Made by a program: the position numbers and the translations under genes. From Aeromonas tecta (lineage in GTDB: Bacteria > Pseudomonadota > Gammaproteobacteria > Enterobacterales > Aeromonadaceae): a DNA stretch of 64,000 bases. The notes beneath the pieces are model-generated. The model was not told where the DNA came from, ran no database searches, and worked only from the letters and a program-made list of their open reading frames with translations. Below are positions 49,125 through 58,625 of this stretch, piece by piece. Within the stretch, counting starts at the first letter, position 1, and each line of letters starts with the position of its first letter. The DNA is taken from assembly GCF_000820185.1 (NCBI RefSeq), contig NZ_CDCA01000028.1, positions 62,001-126,000 on the forward strand, read 5' to 3'.

Positions 49125-49159
49125 AAGGAGCTGTCCGGCATTGCGCCGGGCAGCTCCTT
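49125..49159 (+). terminator. Long hairpin between aceE and aceF
   Basis: A 15-bp stem with one G-U pair (AAGGAGCTGTCCGGC / GCCGGGCAGCTCCTT) and a 5-base loop lies 7 bases after the aceE stop. It lacks a T-run, so it may be a partial terminator, processing site or 3'-end stabiliser that sets the AceE to AceF ratio. The mechanism is inference. Confidence 0.6.
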
Positions 49160-49274
49160 GCACGGTTCACGTGATAGTAGAAGCAAGGGAAATTATCCGT
49201 TTTTGCAGAGTTTTATATGCCAAACGGACCTTTGCCAAGGTTAACGCGACAGACGCGTAAGAGGATAAAGCACA

Positions 49275-51161
49275 ATGTCCAAACAGATTATGGTACCGGA
49301 TATCGGTGCCGATGAAGTTGAAGTGACCGAAATCATGGTCGCCGTGGGTGACAAGGTCGAACTGGACCAGTCCCTGATCGCCGTGGAAGGTGACAAAGCC
49401 TCCATGGAAGTCCCGGCCCCTGCCGCCGGTATCGTCAAAGAGATCCTGATCAAGGTAGGCGACAAGGTCGCTACCGGTTCCCAGATCATGATCTTCGAAG
49501 CCGAAGGCGCGACCGCCGCACCGGTTCAGGCTGCTGCCCCGGTTGCCGCCGCTGCGCCAGCCGCTCCCGTTGCTGCCGCTCGCAAAGACGTGCACGTACC
49601 AGACATCGGTGACGACGAAGTCGAAGTGACCGAGCTGATGGTTGCCGTGGGTGACATGGTTGAAGCCGATCAGTCCATCATCGCCGTAGAAGGTGACAAG
49701 GCTTCCATGGAAGTCCCGGCGCCGTTCGCGGGCCGCGTGGTCGAGATCAAGGTTGCCGCCGGCGCCAAAGTCTCCACCGGTTCCCTGGTGATGGTATTCG
49801 AAGTGGCTGGCACCGCGCCTGCTGCTGCCGCTGCGCCGGTTCAGGCTGCCGCCCCTGTGGCTGCTGCGCCTATCGCTGCCGCCGCCAAAGAAGTCAACGT
49901 GCCGGACATCGGCGGTGACGAAGTGGAAGTGACCGAAATCATGGTCGCCGTGGGTGACAAGGTCGAAGCCGACCAGTCCCTGATCGCGGTCGAAGGTGAC
50001 AAGGCCTCCATGGAAGTACCTGCGCCGTTCGCCGGTATCATCAAGGAAATCAAGGTGAAGGCCGGTGACAAGGTCTCCACTGGTTCCCTGATCATGGTAT
50101 TCGAAGTGGCTGGTGCCGCCCCTGCTGCCGCCCCGGTTGCTCAGGCTGCTGCCCCCGTAGCTGCTCCTGTCGCCGCTGCGCCGGTTGCCAAGGCCGCCGC
50201 ACCTGCTGCTGGCTCTGACTTCGTTGCCAACGATGCCTACGTCCACGCCTCTCCGGCCGTGCGTCGTCTGGCGCGCGAGTTCGGCGTCAACCTGGCCAAG
50301 GTGAAAGCCTCCGGTCGCAAGGGTCGCATCGTCAAAGAAGACGTGCAGGCTTATGTGAAGGATGCGGTCAAGCGCGCCGAGTCCGCTCCGGCTGCCGGTC
50401 AAGGCAATGGCAACGGCATGACAGTGCTGCCATGGCCGAAGGTTGATTTCAGCAAGTTCGGCCCGGTCGAAGAGCTGGAACTGACCCGGATCCAGAAGAT
50501 CTCCGGTCCTGCCCTGCACCGCAACTGGGCCATGATCCCGCATGTCACCCAGTTCGACGAAGCCGATACCACCGATCTGGAAGCGTTCCGCAAAGAGCAG
50601 AACATGCTGGCCGAGAAGCAGAAGCTGGATGTGAAGATCACCCCGCTGGTGTTCATCCTGAAAGCGGCCGCCAAGGCCCTGGAAGCGCACCCACGCTTCT
50701 GCAGCGCCCTGTCCGAAGACGGCAGCAAGCTGATCATGAAGAAGTACATCCACATCGGTGTGGCGGTTGACACTCCGGGGGGCCTGGTCGTTCCGGTCGT
50801 TCGTGACGTCAACAAGAAGGGCATCTATGAGCTGTCCCGTGACCTGGCCGAGATCTCCAAGAAGGCCCGTGCCGGCAAGCTGACCGCTGCCGACATGCAG
50901 GGCGGTTGCTTCACCATCTCCAGCCTGGGTGGCATCGGCGGTACCAGCTTTACCCCGATCGTCAACGCGCCGGAAGTGGCGATCCTCGGTGTTTCCAAGT
51001 CCGAGATGAAGCCGAAGTGGAATGGTAAAGAGTTCGTGCCGCGCCTGATGCTGCCGCTGGCTCTGAGCTATGACCACCGCGTCATCGACGGTGCTGACGG
51101 GGCTCGCTTCGTCACCACCCTGAGTGGCGTGCTGTCCGACATTCGTCGACTGGTTCTGTAA
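49275..51161 (+). CDS. aceF: Dihydrolipoyl acetyltransferase AceF (E2), three lipoyl domains
   Basis: Core of the pyruvate dehydrogenase complex that passes acetyl groups to CoA. The 628 residues comprise three lipoyl domains (about 1-80, 105-180 and 208-283), each with a lipoyl-lysine motif ([12 protein letters not shown]), Ala/Pro-rich linkers, an E1/E3-binding domain (about 325-360: [16 protein letters not shown]) and the catalytic domain with [15 protein letters not shown] near 598. Three lipoyl domains match E. coli. The repeats are nearly identical at DNA level, a likely site of recombination. A terminator follows. Confidence 0.97.
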   Translation: MSKQIMVPDIGADEVEVTEIMVAVGDKVELDQSLIAVEGDKASMEVPAPAAGIVKEILIKVGDKVATGSQIMIFEAEGATAAPVQAAAPVAAAAPAAPVAAARKDVHVPDIGDDEVEVTELMVAVGDMVEADQSIIAVEGDKASMEVPAPFAGRVVEIKVAAGAKVSTGSLVMVFEVAGTAPAAAAAPVQAAAPVAAAPIAAAAKEVNVPDIGGDEVEVTEIMVAVGDKVEADQSLIAVEGDKASMEVPAPFAGIIKEIKVKAGDKVSTGSLIMVFEVAGAAPAAAPVAQAAAPVAAPVAAAPVAKAAAPAAGSDFVANDAYVHASPAVRRLAREFGVNLAKVKASGRKGRIVKEDVQAYVKDAVKRAESAPAAGQGNGNGMTVLPWPKVDFSKFGPVEELELTRIQKISGPALHRNWAMIPHVTQFDEADTTDLEAFRKEQNMLAEKQKLDVKITPLVFILKAAAKALEAHPRFCSALSEDGSKLIMKKYIHIGVAVDTPGGLVVPVVRDVNKKGIYELSRDLAEISKKARAGKLTAADMQGGCFTISSLGGIGGTSFTPIVNAPEVAILGVSKSEMKPKWNGKEFVPRLMLPLALSYDHRVIDGADGARFVTTLSGVLSDIRRLVL

Positions 51162-51172
51162 ATGTAAATGAG

Positions 51173-51195
51173 AGGGCGAGCACAGAGCTCGCCCT
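51173..51195 (+). terminator. Terminator after aceF
   Basis: A perfect 9-bp stem (AGGGCGAGC / GCTCGCCCT) with a 5-base loop, followed by TTTT, 12 bases after the aceF stop. lpdA, 120 bases further on, probably also has its own promoter in the AT-rich gap, though no clear one could be assigned. Confidence 0.8.
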
Positions 51196-51314
51196 TTTCA
51201 CTTCTCATTTCATTAACAAAATTATAAAATCGCCCCGTTTTTTTCACGGCTGCAGCCGCCTTCTTTGGCATAAGACTGTGCTGTCCGGGGATATAGAACG
51301 ACAAAGAGGTCATG

Positions 51315-52742
51315 ATGAGTAAAGAAATCAAAACTCAGGTCGTGGTACTGGGTGCCGGCCCTGCCGGTTATTCCGCTGCCTTCCGTGCCGCCGATCTGGG
51401 TCTGGATACCGTTATCGTCGAGCGTTACTCCACCCTGGGTGGCGTCTGCCTGAACGTGGGCTGCATCCCGTCCAAGGCACTGCTGCACGTCGCCAAAGTC
51501 ATCGAAGAAGCCAAGGCGCTGGCCGATCACGGCATCGTCTTCGGTGCCCCCCAGACCGACATCACCAAGGTCCGTCTGTGGAAAGAGAAGGTCATCAACC
51601 AGCTGACCGGCGGTCTGGCCGGTATGGCCAAGATGCGTAAAGTCCAGGTTGTGAACGGCTTCGGCAAGTTCACCGGCCCGAACACCCTGGAAGTAACCGG
51701 GGACGACGGCAAGACCACAGTCACCTTCGACAACGCCATCATCGCCGCGGGTTCCCGCCCGGTGAAACTGCCGTTCATCCCTCATGATGACCCGCGCGTA
51801 TGGGATTCAACCGATGCGCTGGAACTGACTACCGTACCGGGCAAGCTGCTGGTCATCGGTGGCGGCATCATCGGTCTGGAGATGGGTACCGTGTACTCCT
51901 CCCTGGGTTCCGAGATCGACGTGGTGGAATTTGCCGATCAGCTGGTACCGGCTGCCGACAAAGATATCGTCAAGATCTACACCAAGCGTGTTGCCAAGAA
52001 ATTCAACATCATGCTGGAGACCAAGGTCACCGCAGTTGAAGCTCGTGAAGACGGCCTGTACGTCTCCTACGAAGGCAAGCACGCCCCGGCCGAGCCGGTT
52101 CGCTACGACAACGTGCTGGTCGCGGTCGGTCGTGTGCCGAATGGCAAGCTGATGGACGCCGAGAAAGCCGGTGTTGCCGTCAACGAGCGCGGTTTCATCG
52201 AAGTGGACAAGCAGCTGCGTACCAACGTCGCTCACATCCACGCCATCGGTGACATCGTCGGTCAGCCGATGCTGGCTCACAAGGGTGTGCACGAAGGCCA
52301 CGTGGCGGCCGAAGTCATCGCCGGCAAGAAGCACTACTTCGATCCGAAAGTGATCCCGTCCATCGCCTACACCGAGCCAGAGATGGCTTGGGTTGGTCTG
52401 ACCGAGAAGGAAGCCAAGCAACAGGGCCTGAACTTCGAAGTCGCCACCTTCCCCTGGGCTGCTTCCGGCCGCGCCATCGCGTCCGATTGCTCCGACGGCA
52501 TGACCAAGCTCATCTTCGACAAGGACAGCCATCGTGTCATCGGTGGTGCCATCGTCGGTACCAACGGTGGGGAACTGCTGGGTGAGATCGGTCTGGCCAT
52601 CGAGATGGGTGCCGACGCCGAAGATTTGGCGCTGACCATCCACGCTCACCCGACTCTGCACGAGTCCGTGGGTCTGGCTGCCGAAGTGTACGAAGGATCC
52701 ATCACCGATCTGCCGAACGCCAAGGCCAAGAAGAAGAAATAA
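51315..52742 (+). CDS. lpdA: Dihydrolipoamide dehydrogenase LpdA (E3)
   Basis: FAD enzyme that reoxidises dihydrolipoamide for the pyruvate and 2-oxoglutarate dehydrogenases and the glycine cleavage system. The 475 residues start MSKEIKTQVVVLGAGPAG, with the redox disulphide in GGVCLNVGCIPSKALLH near 41-57, the NAD-binding GGGIIGLEMGTVY near 182 and the C-terminal HAHPTLHESVGLAAE with the His-Glu pair near 443-448. ATG 51315 fits AGAGG better than ATG 51312. It ends at a strong terminator. Confidence 0.97.
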   Translation: MSKEIKTQVVVLGAGPAGYSAAFRAADLGLDTVIVERYSTLGGVCLNVGCIPSKALLHVAKVIEEAKALADHGIVFGAPQTDITKVRLWKEKVINQLTGGLAGMAKMRKVQVVNGFGKFTGPNTLEVTGDDGKTTVTFDNAIIAAGSRPVKLPFIPHDDPRVWDSTDALELTTVPGKLLVIGGGIIGLEMGTVYSSLGSEIDVVEFADQLVPAADKDIVKIYTKRVAKKFNIMLETKVTAVEAREDGLYVSYEGKHAPAEPVRYDNVLVAVGRVPNGKLMDAEKAGVAVNERGFIEVDKQLRTNVAHIHAIGDIVGQPMLAHKGVHEGHVAAEVIAGKKHYFDPKVIPSIAYTEPEMAWVGLTEKEAKQQGLNFEVATFPWAASGRAIASDCSDGMTKLIFDKDSHRVIGGAIVGTNGGELLGEIGLAIEMGADAEDLALTIHAHPTLHESVGLAAEVYEGSITDLPNAKAKKKK

Positions 52743-52766
52743 ATTCCTTCTTCCTGCCGTGATGAA

Positions 52767-52790
52767 AAAGCCGCTCCCATGAGCGGCTTT
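52767..52790 (+). terminator. Terminator after lpdA
   Basis: A perfect 10-bp stem (AAAGCCGCTC / GAGCGGCTTT) with a CCAT loop, followed by GTTGTTTT, 24 bases after the lpdA stop. Confidence 0.88.
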
Positions 52791-52871
52791 GTTGTTTTCC
52801 GCGATGAGAAAGAGATTTGTTCGGGGCTGTTTGCTATGCTGAGCCCCATCACGTCAAGCAGCGGCCCTCCC

Positions 52872-53828
52872 ATGCAAGTTCCTTCCCAGCCCGATCACGA
52901 ACGTCAGCGCCTCGATGCCTTGCGCCGCCTCGCCATTCTCGACACCTCCGCCGAGGAGCGGTTCGACCGCATCACCCGGATGGCGCGCAACATGTTCGAG
53001 GTGCCCATCTCGCTCATCTCTCTGGTAGACGAGGAGCGGCAATGGTTCAAGTCCCGCTGCGGGCTGGATGCACAGGAGACGCCGCGCGACATCTCCTTCT
53101 GTGGTCACGCCATCCTCGGCGATGACATCTTCGTGGTGGAGGATGCGGCGCAGGATCTGCGCTTCGCCGACAATCCGCTGGTGTTGGGGGATCCTCATAT
53201 CCGCTTCTATGCGGGCTGCCCTCTGCAGCTCGCCGGTGGCTACAAGATGGGGACCCTGTGCCTCATCGATCGCAAGCCGCGCCAGCTGGGTGAGCGTGAG
53301 CGAGCCTTGCTGATGGATCTGGCGGGTATGGTGGAGCACGAGCTGGCCGCTATCCAGCTGGCCACCCTGGACGAGCTGACCGGTATCACCAATCGCCGCG
53401 GCTTCATCATGCTGGCGCAAAAGTGCCTGCAGCTCTCCCACCGACAGGGGCGGGAGGCGACCCTGCTGTTTCTCGATCTCAACCGCTTCAAGGAGATCAA
53501 TGACAGCCTGGGGCACGAGGTCGGCGACGATGCGCTACGGCAGATGGCAGCCCTGTTGTCACGGGTGTTTCGCAACGCGGACATCTTCGCCCGGCTGGGG
53601 GGCGACGAGTTTGCGGTGTTGCTGCCGGGCATTGGCGCCGAGCTGGTGCCACGGGTATTGGCTCGCTTCGATGAGGCGCTGGCGGCCTTCAATCGGGAGG
53701 CAGGTAAGCCCTATCGGCTGATCTGCTCCACCGGGGTGGCCCACTACGATCCGGCGCTGCCGCCCGCCCTCGATCTGTTGCTGCAACAGGCTGACAAGCA
53801 GATGTATCACCGCAAGAAGGGCGGCTAG
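52872..53828 (+). CDS. GAF-GGDEF diguanylate cyclase
   Basis: Soluble protein of 318 residues that should make cyclic-di-GMP from GTP. A GAF domain spans about 12-150 (RLAILDTSAEERFDRITRMA, FCGHAILGDD, FYAGCPLQ), followed by a GGDEF domain (about 165-318: DELTGITNRRGF, RLGGDEFAVLL near 239). The active-site GGDEF is intact, and RNAD five residues before it is an intact RxxD inhibitory site. The start is uncertain: ATG 52872 is chosen because it agrees with typical family beginnings, with ATG 52836 in frame upstream. An ATG at 52779 falls inside the lpdA terminator and is rejected. The GAF ligand is unknown. Confidence 0.85.
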   Translation: MQVPSQPDHERQRLDALRRLAILDTSAEERFDRITRMARNMFEVPISLISLVDEERQWFKSRCGLDAQETPRDISFCGHAILGDDIFVVEDAAQDLRFADNPLVLGDPHIRFYAGCPLQLAGGYKMGTLCLIDRKPRQLGERERALLMDLAGMVEHELAAIQLATLDELTGITNRRGFIMLAQKCLQLSHRQGREATLLFLDLNRFKEINDSLGHEVGDDALRQMAALLSRVFRNADIFARLGGDEFAVLLPGIGAELVPRVLARFDEALAAFNREAGKPYRLICSTGVAHYDPALPPALDLLLQQADKQMYHRKKGG

Positions 53829-53860
53829 CGAGTCGCTGACATCGCAGGCACTAGCAAATA

Positions 53861-53887
53861 AAAAGGGGACGCATGGCGTCCCCTTTT
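53861..53887. terminator. Bidirectional terminator between the cyclase and MCP genes
   Basis: A perfect 12-bp stem (AAAAGGGGACGC / GCGTCCCCTTTT) with an ATG loop and a following T-run, between two convergent genes. Confidence 0.92.
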
Positions 53888-53902
53888 TTGCATCCGAGTG
53901 GC

Positions 53903-55813
53903 TTACAACCGGAAGTTACCGACCAGCTTGTCGAGCTCGCCGGAGAGCTGTTGCAGGCTGCGGCTGGACGCCGTCAGCTGATGGGCGATGTCGGCGGTTT
54001 CCATGGTCAGCTGGTTGATGTCCTCCACGTTGCGGTTGATCTCGCCGACCACGCTGGACTGCTCCTCGGTGGCGGTGGCGACCTGGATGTTCATGTCGCT
54101 GATCTGGGTGATGTGACCGGTGATATGACCAAGCGCCGCATCGGCCTCGTCGGCCTGAGCCACCACCGCCAGACTCTGGGTACGACCCTGGGTCATGGCG
54201 CTGACGGCGCGGGCGCTCTGCTCCTGCAGGCGGTTGATCATGCCCTGGATCTCGGCGGTGGAGGCGGCGGAACGGCTGGCGAGGTTGCGCACCTCGTCGG
54301 CCACCACCGCGAAACCACGGCCCTGTTCACCGGCGCGGGCGGCCTCGATGGCGGCGTTGAGCGCCAGCAGATTGGTCTGCTCCGAGATGCTGCGGATGGT
54401 GTCGAGTATGCTGCCGATGGAGTCGGTCTGGTTAGCCAGGGACTCGATGACGCCAGAGACCTGTTCAATCTCGTCCGACAACCCGACGATGCCGTGGCGA
54501 GCCTGGGCGACCATCAGGGCGCCGGCATCGGCTTGCTCGTTGGCCTGCTTGGCCACGTCGGCGGCCAGGGACGCATTACCGGCGATTTCGCCGACGGTAG
54601 CCCCCATCTCGTGGATGGCGGTGGCCACCTGCACGGTGCGGTCGCGCTGAGCGGTGCAGTTGTGCTGGGTCAGTTGGGCCTGCTTGGCCACCTCGTTAGC
54701 GGTGGCGGCGAGCTGGCGAGAGTTGCTGGCCACCTGCTCGATGGATCCATGGATCTTGGCGACGAAGTTGTTGAAGCCGGTGGCAACCTGGCTCAGCTCG
54801 TCCCGGCCTTCCACCTTGAGGCGCTGGGTCAGATCCCCGTCACCGCTGCCAAGTTCGCGGAACAGCCGCGCCAGCTCGTTGAGCGGGCGGCTGACGGAGC
54901 CTGCCAGCAGCACGCCGAGCAGTCCCATGCCGACGGCGATCGCCAGGCTCACCAGCAGGATGTGCAGTCTGGCGCTATTGAGTTCGGCGTAGATCTCGGC
55001 CTCCGGTACCTGGGCCACCAGATACCAGTCGAGCAGCGGAATATAGCTGGTCGCCAGTACCACCGGCTGGCCGTCTACCTCGGCGTGGGTGGCGGCAAAC
55101 GGCTGCTTGATGAGAAGGCTGCTGGCGCCTGGGCCCGCCAGCTGGGGCAGACTGTCACGATCGATGCGGGCGGCGTCCGGGTGCAGCTTCACCTTGCCGC
55201 TGCCGTCGGTCATGAACACGAAGCCGCTGTCACCGATGCGGAAGTTGGCGAGCATGCTGACCATGCTGTCGAGGGATTTGGCGAGCCCCGCCAGACCGCG
55301 ACCATTGAGTTGCTGGAAGTTGACGAACAGCTTCACCTCGCCGTTGCTCTCGCGAAAGATGCTGAGCATAAGATCCTGCGGGCTCTTGGTGTAGTCGTAG
55401 AACCAGTTGTCCTGCTCATGATTGAGAACGCGCAGGAAGCCATCCTGGTTGTAGTAAGCGGCGCTTTGCCGGTCGGCGAAGGAGGCGGTGACCAAGCCAT
55501 ACTGGGCGGTCATGTCTTTGAGCTGCTCGATGAGGATGGACTCCTGCTCCTTGGGCATGCCACGGGCAACCCAATCCAGCACGAAGCGATCGTTGGCCAG
55601 TTGCTTGGCGGCGCCGGCGACCGAGGTGAGATCTTTTTCGATCTCCTTGCCGATGCGCTGGGTCAGGTTCGGCAGCTCCTGTTCGAACATGCGGGTCTCG
55701 ATCAGCTGCTGGGCTGAGCGCTGGCTGAAGTAGCCGACCAGCAGGCAGGAGAGCGCCACGGCCAGGATGACGGTGGCCAGAATTTTCTGTTTGAGTGTCA
55801 GGCTTGCGAACAT
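53903..55813 (-). CDS. Methyl-accepting chemotaxis protein with dCache sensor
   Basis: Transmembrane chemoreceptor of 636 residues. It has an N-terminal membrane helix (about 10-30), a large periplasmic double-Cache-like sensor (about 35-285, with [18 protein letters not shown] near 196), a second membrane helix (about 288-310), a HAMP domain and a cytoplasmic signalling hairpin. The hairpin tip is canonical ([19 protein letters not shown], then [15 protein letters not shown] near 480-515) for binding CheA and CheW. No C-terminal NWETF pentapeptide is present. The ligand cannot be read from the sequence. It diverges from the patatin gene. Confidence 0.93.
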   Translation of the reverse strand: MFASLTLKQKILATVILAVALSCLLVGYFSQRSAQQLIETRMFEQELPNLTQRIGKEIEKDLTSVAGAAKQLANDRFVLDWVARGMPKEQESILIEQLKDMTAQYGLVTASFADRQSAAYYNQDGFLRVLNHEQDNWFYDYTKSPQDLMLSIFRESNGEVKLFVNFQQLNGRGLAGLAKSLDSMVSMLANFRIGDSGFVFMTDGSGKVKLHPDAARIDRDSLPQLAGPGASSLLIKQPFAATHAEVDGQPVVLATSYIPLLDWYLVAQVPEAEIYAELNSARLHILLVSLAIAVGMGLLGVLLAGSVSRPLNELARLFRELGSGDGDLTQRLKVEGRDELSQVATGFNNFVAKIHGSIEQVASNSRQLAATANEVAKQAQLTQHNCTAQRDRTVQVATAIHEMGATVGEIAGNASLAADVAKQANEQADAGALMVAQARHGIVGLSDEIEQVSGVIESLANQTDSIGSILDTIRSISEQTNLLALNAAIEAARAGEQGRGFAVVADEVRNLASRSAASTAEIQGMINRLQEQSARAVSAMTQGRTQSLAVVAQADEADAALGHITGHITQISDMNIQVATATEEQSSVVGEINRNVEDINQLTMETADIAHQLTASSRSLQQLSGELDKLVGNFRL

Positions 55814-56077
55814 AGGGTGACTCAGGAGTGTGGGCCAAAGGTTGAGCTCATATTAGCGGCCGAGGGTTGGCTCCCTTGAGGTGATGAGGGGGTTTATTGC
55901 CGATTAACGTTTGCGCTCACAGCTTGTTGGGACTGGATTGACGCTGGTTTGCACGCGCCCGCCGGTGCGATGGATATTGATGAAATCTCGCCAGCACAGT
56001 CACTTGCGGTTACAGTTCCTCATCTTATAGTGAGCATCACGGCTCACTCGACTCGCACTGGATCAATGGACACTCAT

Positions 56078-58396
56078 ATGCGCATCTTTCCCCGGGGATG
56101 GACCCACCTGCTCATGCTGTTGCTGGCGACCCTGCCATTCATGGCGGCGGCTCAGACTCAGAGCCCGGATGGCGCCAAGGCGCAGGGCGGCGCCGCCAAG
56201 GGGGCCAGACCCAGGATAGCGCTGGTATTGAGTGGCGGCGGGGCCAAGGGGGCGGCGCATATCGGAGTGCTCAAGGCGCTGGAAGAGAAACGCATTCCGG
56301 TGGATATAGTGGTGGGTACCAGCATGGGCGCCTATGTGGCGGGCATGTACGCCATGGGGCTCAGCGCCGAGGAGGTGGAGCGAATGACCCTCTCCATCGA
56401 CTGGAACAAGGGTTACCAGGACAAGGTCAGCCGCGATGAACTCTCCCTGCGCAAGAAGCAGCAGAGCGAGAAGTATCAGCTGCGTACCGACATCGGCGTC
56501 AATGGCGATCAGACCCAGCTGCCGGATGGCTTCTTCCAGGGCCAGTCCATGGCCAGCCTGCTGCGCCACGCCACCTCCAACCTGCCGGTGCAAAAGAGCT
56601 TCGATAACCTGCCCATCCCCTATCGCGCCATGGCCACCGACATGGAGACGGTGACCCCCTTCGTGCTGGACCACGGTAGTCTGGCCAAGGCGATGCAGGC
56701 CTCCATGTCCATTCCTGGCGCGCTCAAACCGGTGGATTGGAACGGACACATCCTCGCCGACGGCGGCACGGTCAACAACATGCCGGTGGACGTGGCCAAG
56801 GCCATGGGCGCCGACATCGTCATCGCCGTCGACATCAGCGCCAAGCTGCGCACTCGTGAATCCCTCAAATCGGGGCTGGCCATGATCGACCAGCTCACTA
56901 CCTACATGACCCAGGTCGGTACAGAGAAGCAGAAAGCTCTGCTTGGACCGAAGGATGTGCTGCTGAGCCCGGAGTTTGGCAACATGGGCATTGCCGACTT
57001 CGCGCTGATGCCGGAGGGGATCAAGATAGGGGAACAGGTGGCCATGCGCGCCTCGAGCCAGCTCGATGCGCTCTCCCTCTCTCCCGCCGCCTACGCCGAT
57101 TATCGCAACCAGAAGTTGAGCCGCCGCGCCGAGCGCAGCGGCCAGCCTGCCTATTACATCGACAAAGTGGAGATCATCAACAAGTCGCGCCTGTCGGATG
57201 ACACTGTGCGCGCCATGTTGAAGGTGCGGCCCGACAAGGTGCAGACCTACGACAGCCTGGAGGCGGGCATCCGCCGTTTGTACGCGCTGGAATCGTTCGA
57301 TCGCATCACCTATGAGGTGGTGGAGCGGGACGGCGAAAACGTGCTGGTGGTGGATGCCAGCGAGAAGAACTGGGGGCCTGGCTATCTCAACTTCCAGCTC
57401 GGTTTCTCCGATGATTTCGAGAGCAATTCCAACTACAACGTCGGTATGTCCTACACCCTCACCAACGTCAATGACTGGGGCGGTGAGTGGTTGACCGAGG
57501 CCTCCCTCGGCACGGCCAAACACATCAAGACCGACTTTTACACGCCGCTGGAGCCGTCCCAGACCTACTTCGGGGAGGCGAGTCTGGCCTACGACAAGAC
57601 CAAGCGCCGACTCTTCTTTACGGAAGATAATGAGGTGCAGGCATCCAGCACCAGTTCCAGCGTCAGCTACCTGGACTCGGAGTACAGCTTCACCAGCGTG
57701 GATCTCGCGCTTGGCTGGAATCGCCAGCCCTGGAGCCGGCTGTCGTTTGGCCTTGAGGGTAAAGTGGGCAGCATCGACATCCAGAACCTGACGAATGCGG
57801 ATGCGGATGCCACCGCCTGGGGGCCTTATGTGCGCTTCGAGCACGATACCCTCGACAGCCGCTACTTCCCCTATGAGGGGATCTACTGGGACATCAAGGG
57901 TGGCTACACCCACATCAAACTCGAGCCAACCAATGAGCCGACCGAGAAAACCGAAGGCCTCAATTATCATCTGGCGATGATCAAGCCCTGGTCCTGGGAC
58001 AGGCACAGCATCAACCTGATGCTGGAAGGGGGTGGCTCCACTTCTGAGGAAGAGATACCGCTGTTCGTGCAGGATCTGGGCGGCCTGTTCCGCCTGTCCG
58101 GCTTCCAGCACTACCAGTTGAGCGGGCGTTACAGCCTGTTCGGTGGGTTGCGCTACATCTACCGGGTGGCAGACAACGACTTCGGCGCCTTCAAGGCACC
58201 GCTGTTCCTTGGCGGGTCTATCGAGCAAGGTAACGTCTGGAATAGTGGCGAGAAGATCAGCCTGGAGAACTCCTACACCGCCGGCTCCGTCTATATGGGG
58301 GTGGAGAGCTTCCTCGGTCCCATCTTCCTCGGCTATGGCATGGCGGAGGGGGGGCATGACATGTTCTATCTGCAATTGGGCACCACGTTCGAATAA
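56078..58396 (+). CDS. Patatin-like phospholipase fused to outer-membrane barrel (type Vd autotransporter)
   Basis: Protein of 772 residues with a signal peptide (MRIFPRGWTHLLMLLLATLP), a patatin lipase domain (about 45-270), one POTRA-like domain (about 355-425, KVEIINKSRLSDDTVRAML) and a C-terminal BamA-type barrel (about 430-772, many alternating aromatic strands). The catalytic dyad is visible: GTSMGAYVAGM near 83 and ADGGTVNNMPVD near 228, with the oxyanion loop SGGGAKGAAHIG near 52. This layout matches the PlpD-type Vd family. The start is uncertain: ATG 56066 is an alternative, while the longer frame to 55949 lacks support. The substrate is probably membrane phospholipid. Confidence 0.88.
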   Translation: MRIFPRGWTHLLMLLLATLPFMAAAQTQSPDGAKAQGGAAKGARPRIALVLSGGGAKGAAHIGVLKALEEKRIPVDIVVGTSMGAYVAGMYAMGLSAEEVERMTLSIDWNKGYQDKVSRDELSLRKKQQSEKYQLRTDIGVNGDQTQLPDGFFQGQSMASLLRHATSNLPVQKSFDNLPIPYRAMATDMETVTPFVLDHGSLAKAMQASMSIPGALKPVDWNGHILADGGTVNNMPVDVAKAMGADIVIAVDISAKLRTRESLKSGLAMIDQLTTYMTQVGTEKQKALLGPKDVLLSPEFGNMGIADFALMPEGIKIGEQVAMRASSQLDALSLSPAAYADYRNQKLSRRAERSGQPAYYIDKVEIINKSRLSDDTVRAMLKVRPDKVQTYDSLEAGIRRLYALESFDRITYEVVERDGENVLVVDASEKNWGPGYLNFQLGFSDDFESNSNYNVGMSYTLTNVNDWGGEWLTEASLGTAKHIKTDFYTPLEPSQTYFGEASLAYDKTKRRLFFTEDNEVQASSTSSSVSYLDSEYSFTSVDLALGWNRQPWSRLSFGLEGKVGSIDIQNLTNADADATAWGPYVRFEHDTLDSRYFPYEGIYWDIKGGYTHIKLEPTNEPTEKTEGLNYHLAMIKPWSWDRHSINLMLEGGGSTSEEEIPLFVQDLGGLFRLSGFQHYQLSGRYSLFGGLRYIYRVADNDFGAFKAPLFLGGSIEQGNVWNSGEKISLENSYTAGSVYMGVESFLGPIFLGYGMAEGGHDMFYLQLGTTFE

Positions 58397-58513
58397 CGAT
58401 GAAATGCTGCTTTTTTGTTAACTCGTGTGAGCAGTGTTTTTTATGGTCTGCAAAAACATGAGTCTGTTTAGATGGTTATGTCAATCTGGTGAATAAGTGC
58501 ACAGGGTTTGGAT

Positions 58514-58541
58514 TTTAATTACTCGTTAAAACTTATATAGT
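58514..58541 (+). promoter_or_regulatory. Candidate acnB promoter
   Basis: TTTAAT at 58514-58519 and TATAGT at 58536-58541 are 16 bases apart, with the predicted transcript starting just before the structured leader. The minus-35 is weak, so an activator may be needed. Confidence 0.4.
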
Positions 58542-58543
58542 GA

Positions 58544-58598
58544 GGGGCACCCTACGGGTGTCCCGCAAGGACGATCGCCGCGAGCGTGGGCGAACCCC
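58544..58598 (+). ncRNA. Structured 5' leader candidate upstream of acnB
   Basis: This GC-rich 55-base stretch can fold as a junction. GGGG (58544-58547) pairs with CCCC (58595-58598). Inside are CACCC-TAC-GGGTG (58548-58560), TCC-CGCAA-GGA (58561-58571) and TCGCC/GGCGA (58575-58579 with 58589-58593, 9-base loop GCGAGCGTG). It is followed by an A-run, the AAGAGGAAT ribosome site and the GTG start of acnB. The surrounding sequence is AT-rich, so the block stands out. It may be a riboswitch or protein-binding leader. I do not recognise a known class, and the fold was drawn by eye. Confidence 0.45.
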
Positions 58599-58625
58599 AA
58601 AAAAAAGACCAAAGAGGAATTAGTC

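Noticed and set aside
49275..50120. Three near-identical repeats of about 310 bases
   Set aside because: These are the three lipoyl domains of AceF, normal for this enzyme, and not a mobile or CRISPR-type repeat.
51265..51297. Promoter for lpdA (TTGGCA and TATAGA)
   Set aside because: The spacing is 21 bases, too long for a sigma-70 promoter. A separate lpdA promoter remains likely but is not located.
53873..55717. 614-codon plus-strand frame across the chemoreceptor
   Set aside because: It is a shadow of the minus-strand chemoreceptor, whose signalling tip is canonical. It also begins inside a terminator.
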